In this document: piece after piece, positions 57,366 to 64,000 of the stretch
How the letters are laid out: each line of letters starts with the position of its first letter
Position numbering within the stretch: the first letter of the stretch is position 1
NCBI GenBank assembly: GCA_903813345.2
Contig: CAIIXF020000004.1
Span: 30,507,986-30,571,985, forward strand
Origin: Owenia fusiformis
Lineage: Eukaryota > Annelida > Polychaeta > Sabellida > Oweniidae
Direction: 5' to 3'
DNA length: 64,000 nt
Position numbers and translations under genes: made by a program
The notes under the pieces: generated by a model
Told to the model about the DNA's origin: nothing
Seen by the model: the letters and a program-made list of their open reading frames with translations, nothing else
Database searches by the model: none

Positions 57366-59890
57366 AGAAGGAGAGTGTATACCTATATGTAGTAATATAT
57401 CAACTCAATGTAAGTAATTTAGAAATTATGGAGGTGAGTGTATACCTGAATGTAGCAGTAGATCACAGAAACTAACTCGATGTAAGTAATTTAGAACTTA
57501 TGGAGGGGAGTGTATACCTGAATGTAGCAGTAGATCACAGAAACTAACTCGATGTAAGTAATTTAGAACTTATGGAGGGGAGTGTATACCTGAATGTAGC
57601 AGTAGATCACAGAAACTAACTCGATGTATGTAATTTAAAACTTATGGAGGGGAGTGTTTACCTGAATGTAGCAATAGATCACAGAAACTAACTCAATGTA
57701 AGTAATTTAGAACTTATGGAGGGGAGTGTATACCTGAATGTAGCAATAGATCACAGAAACTAACTCAATGTAAGTAATTTAGAACTTATGGAGGGGAGTG
57801 TATACCTGAATGCAGCAGTAGATCACAGAAACTAACTCAATGTAAGTAATTTAGAACTTATGGAGGGGAGTGTATACCTGAATGTAGCAGTAGATCACAG
57901 AAACTAACTCAATGTAAGTAATTTAGAACTTATGGAGGGGATTGTATACCTGAATGTAGCAATAGATCACAGAAACTAACTCAATGTATGTAATTAAGAA
58001 CTTATGGAGGTGAGTGTATACCTGAATGTAGCAATAGATCACAGAAACTAACTCAATGTAAGTAATTTAGAACTTATGGAGGGGAGTGCATACCTGAATG
58101 TAGCAATAGATCACAGAAACTAACTCAATGTAAGTAATTAACAACTTATGGAGGGGAGTGTTTACCTGAATGTAGCAGTAGATCACAGAAACTAACTCAA
58201 TGTATGTAATTAAGAACTTATGGAGGTGAGTGTATACCTGAATGTAGCAATAGATCACAGAAACTAACTCAATGTAAGTAATTTAGAACTTATGGAGGGG
58301 ATTGTATACCTGAATGTAGCAGTGGATCACAGAAACTAACTCAATGTAAGTAATTTAGAACTTATGGAGGGGAGTGTATACCTGAATGTAGCAGTGGATC
58401 ACAGAAACTAACTCAATGTAAGTAATTTAGAACTTATGGAGGGGAGTGTATACCTGAATGTAGCAGTGGATCACAGAAACTAACTCAATGTAAGTAATTT
58501 AGAACTTATGGAGGGGAGTGTATACCTGAATGTTGCAGTAGATCACAGAAACTAACTCAATGTATGTAATTTAGAACTTATGGAGGGGAGTGTATACCTG
58601 AATGTAGCAGTAGATCACAGAAACTAACTCAATGTATGTAATTTAGAACTTATGGAGGGGAGTGTATACCTGAATGTAGCAGTAGATCACAGAAACTAAC
58701 TCAATGTAAGTAATTTAGAACTTATGGAGGGGAGTGTTTACCTGAATGTAGCAGTAGATCACAGAAACTAACTCAATGTATGTAATTTAGAAATTATGGA
58801 GGGGAGTGTATACCTGAATGTAGCAGTAGATCACAGAAACTAACTCAATGTAAGTAATTTAGAACTTATGGAGGGGAGTGTTTACCTGAATGCAGCAGTA
58901 GATCACAGAAACTAACTCAATGTAAGTAATTTAGAACTTATGGAGGGGAGTGTATACCTGAATGTTGCAGTAGATCACAGAAACTAACTCAATGTATGTA
59001 ATTTAGAACTTATGGAGGGGATTGTATACCTGAATGTTGCAGTAGATCACAGAAACTAACTCAATGTAAGTAATTTAGAACTTATGGAGGGGAGTGTATA
59101 CCTGAATGTAGCAGTAGATCACAGAAACTAACTCAAGGTAAGTAATTTAGAACTTATGGAGGGGATTGTATACCTGAATGTAGCAGTGGATCACAGAAAC
59201 TAACTCAATGTAAGTAATTTAGAACTTATGGAGGGGAGTGTATACCTGAATGTAGCAGTGGATCACAGAAACTAACTCAATGTAAGTAATTTAGAACTTA
59301 TGGAGGGGAGTGTATACCTGAATGTAGCAGTAGATCACAGAAACTAACTCAATGTAAGTAATTTAGAACTTATGGAGGGGAGTGTATACCTGAATGTTGC
59401 AGTAGATCACAGAAACTAACTCAATGTATGTAATTTAGAACTTATGGAGGGGAGTGTATACCTGAATGTAGCAGTAGATCACAGAAACTAACTCAATGTA
59501 TGTAATTTAGAACTTATGGAGGGGAGTGTATACCTGAATGTAGCAGTAGATCACAGAAACTAACTCAATGTATGTAATTTAGAACTTATGGAGGGGAGTG
59601 TTTACCTGAATGTAGCAGTAGATCACAGAAACTAACTCAATGTATGTAATTTAGAACTTATGGAGGGGAGTGTTTACCTGAATGTAGCAGTAGATCACAG
59701 AAACTAACTCGATGTATGTAATTTAGAACTTATGGAGGGGAGTGCATACCTGAATGTAGCAGAAGATCACAGAAACTAACTCAATGTATGTAATTTAGAA
59801 CTTATGGAGGGGAGTGCATACCTGAATGCAGCAGTAGATCACAGAAACTAACTCAATGTAAGTAATTAACAACTTATGGAGGGGAGTAAT
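57366..59890 (+). repeat. Satellite array, 72-bp unit x about 35
   Basis: The unit runs ACTTATGGAGGGGAGTGTAT, ACCTGAATGTAGCAGTAGAT, CACAGAAACTAACTCAATGT and AAGTAATTTAGA. The period is exactly 72 bp across the block. Variation is limited to a few positions (AAGT/ATGT, GTATAC/GTTTAC, GCAGTAG/GCAATAG/GCAGTGG), and neighbouring units share variants, which points to local expansion. The left end is more diverged. Low-level similarity to transposon termini is noted in the findings. Confidence 0.98.
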
Positions 59891-61005
59891 TTAATGAGGA
59901 TTCCCGTTGCGTCAATTAATGAAATATATTGCTCTAATATATCATTGGTAAATTAGCACTTTCAGGATGATTTACTTATACTTAATTTAGCGAAAAAGTT
60001 GAATCTAAACCCGCTTACTTTGAAATATTTATTTGGGATCGGAGGTTGGTGAGTTATAACCTTCTCATTGTTTATTAAGTGTTTAACGGGATTTATGTCT
60101 ACGCTGACATTTTACGATATTAGACAGCTGGTTAAGATGACCATATATGTACCTAGAATTGATGAGTATAACCATTTAAAAATTCACGAGGGAGAGCTAG
60201 GCGACGCTTTCTATCTCATCAAATGTTGCTCACCAGGCAGATGTTATTTTATTTATGGTCAATAGGGTTGTAAGTAAAACGGATCAGTTTCCTAGAACCT
60301 TCAAGAATCGACACTTTTATGTCACCATCAAAAAGTTGTGAATTATTGTTATGGTCTCCGCTTTTTTGTGACGGCGATCGGCGGTTGGTGTTTGGCGGTA
60401 AATGGTCGGTGGTTGGCATTCGACGGGTGGTGGTTCGCGTCTGTAATAAATTCTTAGAACTTCCAATGACTTAACAAATACTTTTTAGACTGACTTAAGA
60501 AGTTCGAATCTAAATTTAGGTTTAAGATTTCAACTTCAATGACCGTCTCAGGTCAAAAATGTTTTTTTCAACTTTCTTCAAATTGACCAATTTTCAAAAT
60601 CATCTACAAGTTCTCAGAAATTTAAATCTGACTTACGATTGATCTCATAATATTTTGAGCAACTAGGTTGTGACATTTTGTCGTGTAAATGCCTTCTTTA
60701 ATAATCTGCGGACAGTTTCTTGGATTCATCAGGCGATTGAAAAGCAAATGCTTAAATGCGAAATAATTTCGACTGAGATAGTTCCTCACTGGCTGTTGGC
60801 TAAACGTTTTATTATGACCCTTCAAGATCTTAATCATTTTATGTTTATCTTTGCATAAACCAACACAGCGACCCGGATGTCGCTCATAACTGCAAAGTTA
60901 TCTAAACTGAAAGAGAGAATATTATATCAATTCCGACTTGTTTGATATATTACCCGTGCTAATTTAATTTAATGACAAGATAAGGTATCTGAAACATATT
61001 TAATG
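59890..61005. other. Stretch without recognised genes
   Basis: A 65-codon frame at 60068-60265 has no known domain. A GC-richer patch with GGCGGTTGG repeats lies at 60,370-60,435. Nothing firmer is visible. Confidence 0.35.
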
Positions 61006-61009
61006 CCCT

Positions 61010-61136
61010 GGTCACATTTGTTTCGATTTTCGCTACGGCGCCCGGCCGATCGAGTATTTTGTTCAAAATGAATACAATATTGAACAAAACATTCAATCGA
61101 CCGGGAAGCGGCCGATGGATCGGAGCAAATGTGACC
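61010..61136. repeat. Palindromic MITE, copy 1
   Basis: GGTCACATTTG and CAAATGTGACC form the ends; CCCGGCCGATCGAGTATTTT and AACATTCAATCGACCGGG pair inside. Arms are about 55-60 bp. A second copy lies about 345 bp downstream. Confidence 0.8.
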
Positions 61137-61353
61137 CATTAAAGTTCGCAATACATTTGGTCTCGTTGTTGCTTTTGTTTGCCTCTGTCGAGAATTTGTT
61201 ATAACCCTGGTATGGAAAAGAAGCGTCCAGACTGAGACTTTTGAATCAAATAGAGCGTTATAGTTTGCAAGTCGGATATACTGTCATCATGTGTTATACT
61301 GTATTAATTTGAAAGTCAAGCACTGAACCTAAAGTCGAAGTCATTCATGCAAC

Positions 61354-61485
61354 GGTCACATTTGCTTCCATTTATATTCTGTCCGGCGTTCGGCCGATAA
61401 GTATTTTGTCCACAATTGAATTCAGTTTTGAACAAAATACTCACAGACCAAGTATCTGTACTGAATAGCGGAGCAAATTTGACCA
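61354..61485. repeat. Palindromic MITE, copy 2
   Basis: GGTCACATTTGCTTCC at the left and GGAGCAAATTTGACC at the right are the ends, with a GTATTTTGTCC/GAACAAAATACT inner stem. It is a diverged sister of the copy at 61010-61136. Confidence 0.75.
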
Positions 61486-61489
61486 TGGC

Positions 61490-64000
61490 CTAACGTTTAC
61501 CATTGGTAGTCATAGGATAAGGCTCTTATATCTCCTGAGCTGATGAATGACATCCGAATGTAAAGTAACCTCATGATTGCTAGAACGTTTTGAGTAAAGA
61601 GGAATTTTATTTTTGGATAAGTGGCAAATATATCACATGTTAAACAGTATTTTATTTGCCTGTAAATTGCAATTTAAGTTAACAAGGAACAGTTACCAAT
61701 GTAATTAATCATAAAATCTCAGTCTTATTCGTTCATCAATGGAAAAAAGGAACTAGTCCTGTTTGAATGAGCGATTTATAACCACGACTACTGCAGCAGC
61801 ATTTAAATGTGCTCTAATATTCACGATGACCTTGGACAATGTTCTAAATATTGGTGCAAAATAAGTCCAAATATGTTTTAGAAACTGAACCTGTTTCATT
61901 TGAAAAGAAGTTATCTCTCCAGGACAATCAGTGATGTCCCATTATAATTGCTTTTCAAGTTCAAGGGCAGGTTGGCTCATTTATTTTCGAATTTCCGACC
62001 GTCAAAGGATTGGTATCGATATGGTGAACTTCTTGACGTTTCTCTCAGACCAGTAATTAAACAATTCTGACATTTTACATATCGTCAATTTAATGTAATA
62101 GTCATCTTTTGAATGGTAAAAATATAAAAAATGTTTAGGTGTCTCAATACTGTATTGTACAAAGGAAAGTTTGGTTGATTTAAAAAAGGATATTTTAATT
62201 TTTAAATGAAATCAAAGGTGTCATATTATGTATTATAATATAATGATATCGTTTTCGTTTGCCATCGAAAACAGTGTCGAGTTTGTAAGACAGTGAAAAC
62301 TCCATGCTTTCCGGTTTAGGCTAATGTAATAAACAGAAATTAAAACTTCATACAATAATCTAATTAAATTGCATAATCATCATCTCACTCTTTGAAAATA
62401 AAATACATTACATACAGCAAAGAGGAGGGAAAACCCATGATTCAATTGATGACATACGATTTCCTCCTTCGCGCACCTCATTTCCCGGAAGTACGTATAT
62501 TTGTTTACAAAATGGCGACTTTCATATTCTGACCTTTTTTTAAACCAATCAACGATCGACTCGCTAAACCAATCAGCGACGATGTCATCTCAATACAGAT
62601 TTACATTATAAGCGTATGTCATCTTTGAACCCTGGGGTTTCTCCCCCTCTTCAGCACATCCATATCATTTCAGAGAGTATGACGTTTTCTGGTTCTATTG
62701 CGTCAGGGTGGAAATTAGGGGATTCCACATGAGTTTGAAAGGGTTATTTGAAATTAATTTATTTGTGTCGAGCATTGACGAAGTAGCCTTCATCCCTCTT
62801 GGGGCTTTATAAAATTTTAATTCACTGTACTTACTGTTACACATATCATTACAGCCGAACGGAAACCATCAATCTAGATCGTTCGGATAAATGCTGCAGT
62901 ACGCAACAAATGATTGACGACATACTGGATAAATATATGTATGATACGGAACAAGTCTAAAAGCATCATTTATTTCAACTGATCATGCTCATCTGGCAAG
63001 GGCATACTGTTATATAAATACACGAGGGAACGGAAGAATGCTCATTAGAGTGGGTGCAACGTATAAACACCGCTCAAAGTGTCTTCATTATCCTAGCTGA
63101 TTGTTTTTCCTTTCTTGAGTAGACTATCATTTTTTACAATGCCAAAGGCTTTAATACTAATTGTTATGAAAATGACACGACTTATTTGCATGGCGGGCCT
63201 TGCTACCACATGAATAATACGATCACAAATACGTCGTTTGCGTAGTCGCATAAAAGTACTATTTTTGCCATTAATTAACTTTGTATATTGACAACATGAG
63301 CTCTATGTGTTTGCAAAGGAATACAAAAAGCTACTAAAAAATGTAAGCGGCAAAAGAGGCAATAACCCCAGGGGCAATGCTCGGAGATACACGATGTCAT
63401 CATCAACTTACTTTAAACCAACCGTACAAAAAGCAATACCATGTTTACAAGGTTCACCTGTTAACACATGCTCATCAATTTACATGTTCTTAATGGTCCA
63501 GGAATCCATTTCTGGCAATGTTTAACAAACGGACAATTAATCACTAAATGCCAATATAGTGCAGTGTCATGTGGAGTCCATCTAGATAAAGAATAAGACC
63601 CCAAAACACGGTTGTTAGACTAGAATTCGAATATTATATGAATAAAATTATATATACCCCCTCCGTAATTTTAAAAACCGGAATGAACCTTTTGGATTAT
63701 ATCAAAGCCGTCGAAAAAGGAAAAAAATAATGTACACGTGAAATCTGCAGATATCGGCACATTTTGATTTTCTGACTGTATTTTAGAAAAGATTAATTCA
63801 AATACATAAATCCAATAAATCTACGTGGACATGACAATCTCCATTAGGTGTTGTATTAGGTACATGCGATCTTCAGATCACCTGTAAACAAAATATCATA
63901 ACATACAGTGCGCAAAGTTCAATATAGTGTCATCCTTTTGTAGTGTCATCCTTTTATGTGTCATATTTATCTTCAAACAGAAATACTATTAACATTTCGA
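61490..64000. other. Stretch without recognised genes
   Basis: I see no gene that I can support. A short duplication (GTGTCATCCTTTTGTA, GTGTCATCCTTTTATG) lies at 63928-63960. A TATAAAA string lies at about 62808, without a coding exon behind it. Confidence 0.35.

Noticed and set aside
58067-58258. 63-codon frame with a repeating YCYIQV pattern
   Set aside because: It is a by-product of the 72-bp satellite, 24 codons per unit.
57366-59890. CRISPR array
   Set aside because: The units are contiguous 72-bp tandem repeats without unique spacers, and the genome is eukaryotic.

Overview
The window is AT-rich, repeat-dense animal DNA. It shows spliceosomal introns, non-LTR retrotransposons, mariner-type DNA transposons, a Polinton fossil, large satellite arrays, and one intact intronless rhodopsin-class GPCR. 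The receptor's TM7 signature and the mix of repeats suggest a marine invertebrate, perhaps a lophotrochozoan (mollusc, brachiopod or annelid). That placement is inference; the species cannot be read from the sequence.

Region by region. 1.3-2.0 kb holds a 53-bp tandem array with an inverted flanking copy. 2.2-8.5 kb is an incomplete Polinton/Maverick fossil on the minus strand (major-capsid-like, small basic and penton-like genes). It is split by a nearly intact Tx1/L1-type LINE (about 2.95-7.5 kb), and a tRNA-Pro-like sequence lies just beyond it. 9-11 kb carries tRNA-derived SINE-like fragments and a palindromic MITE. 11.3-17.5 kb appears to hold a small secreted-peptide gene with a clear signal-peptide exon; a TIR element with a 5-bp target duplication and an internal hairpin lies in it. 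17.6-20.9 kb and 26.2-29.7 kb are two large non-coding elements with 500-700-bp inverted termini and TA duplications; they seem to belong to one family. Between them, 22.1-25.6 kb is a tandem triplication interrupted by a full-length mariner whose transposase contains a canonical intron. 35-42.5 kb has further inverted-repeat elements, a minisatellite rich in NF-kB-like decamers, and a 120-bp array framed by inverted repeats. 43.1-44.5 kb is the GPCR. 45.1-46.9 kb is a nested pair of TIR elements. 47.3-50.6 kb is a 5'-truncated CR1/Jockey-type LINE. 57.4-59.9 kb is a 72-bp satellite of about 35 copies. The rest is mostly unassigned AT-rich sequence with scattered palindromic MITEs.

The only convincing host genes are the GPCR (membrane signalling) and, less certainly, the small secreted peptide. 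The window is otherwise a record of repeated transposon insertion, including nested events. Most small open frames look random, and I left them out unless a domain, signal peptide or splice signal supported them.
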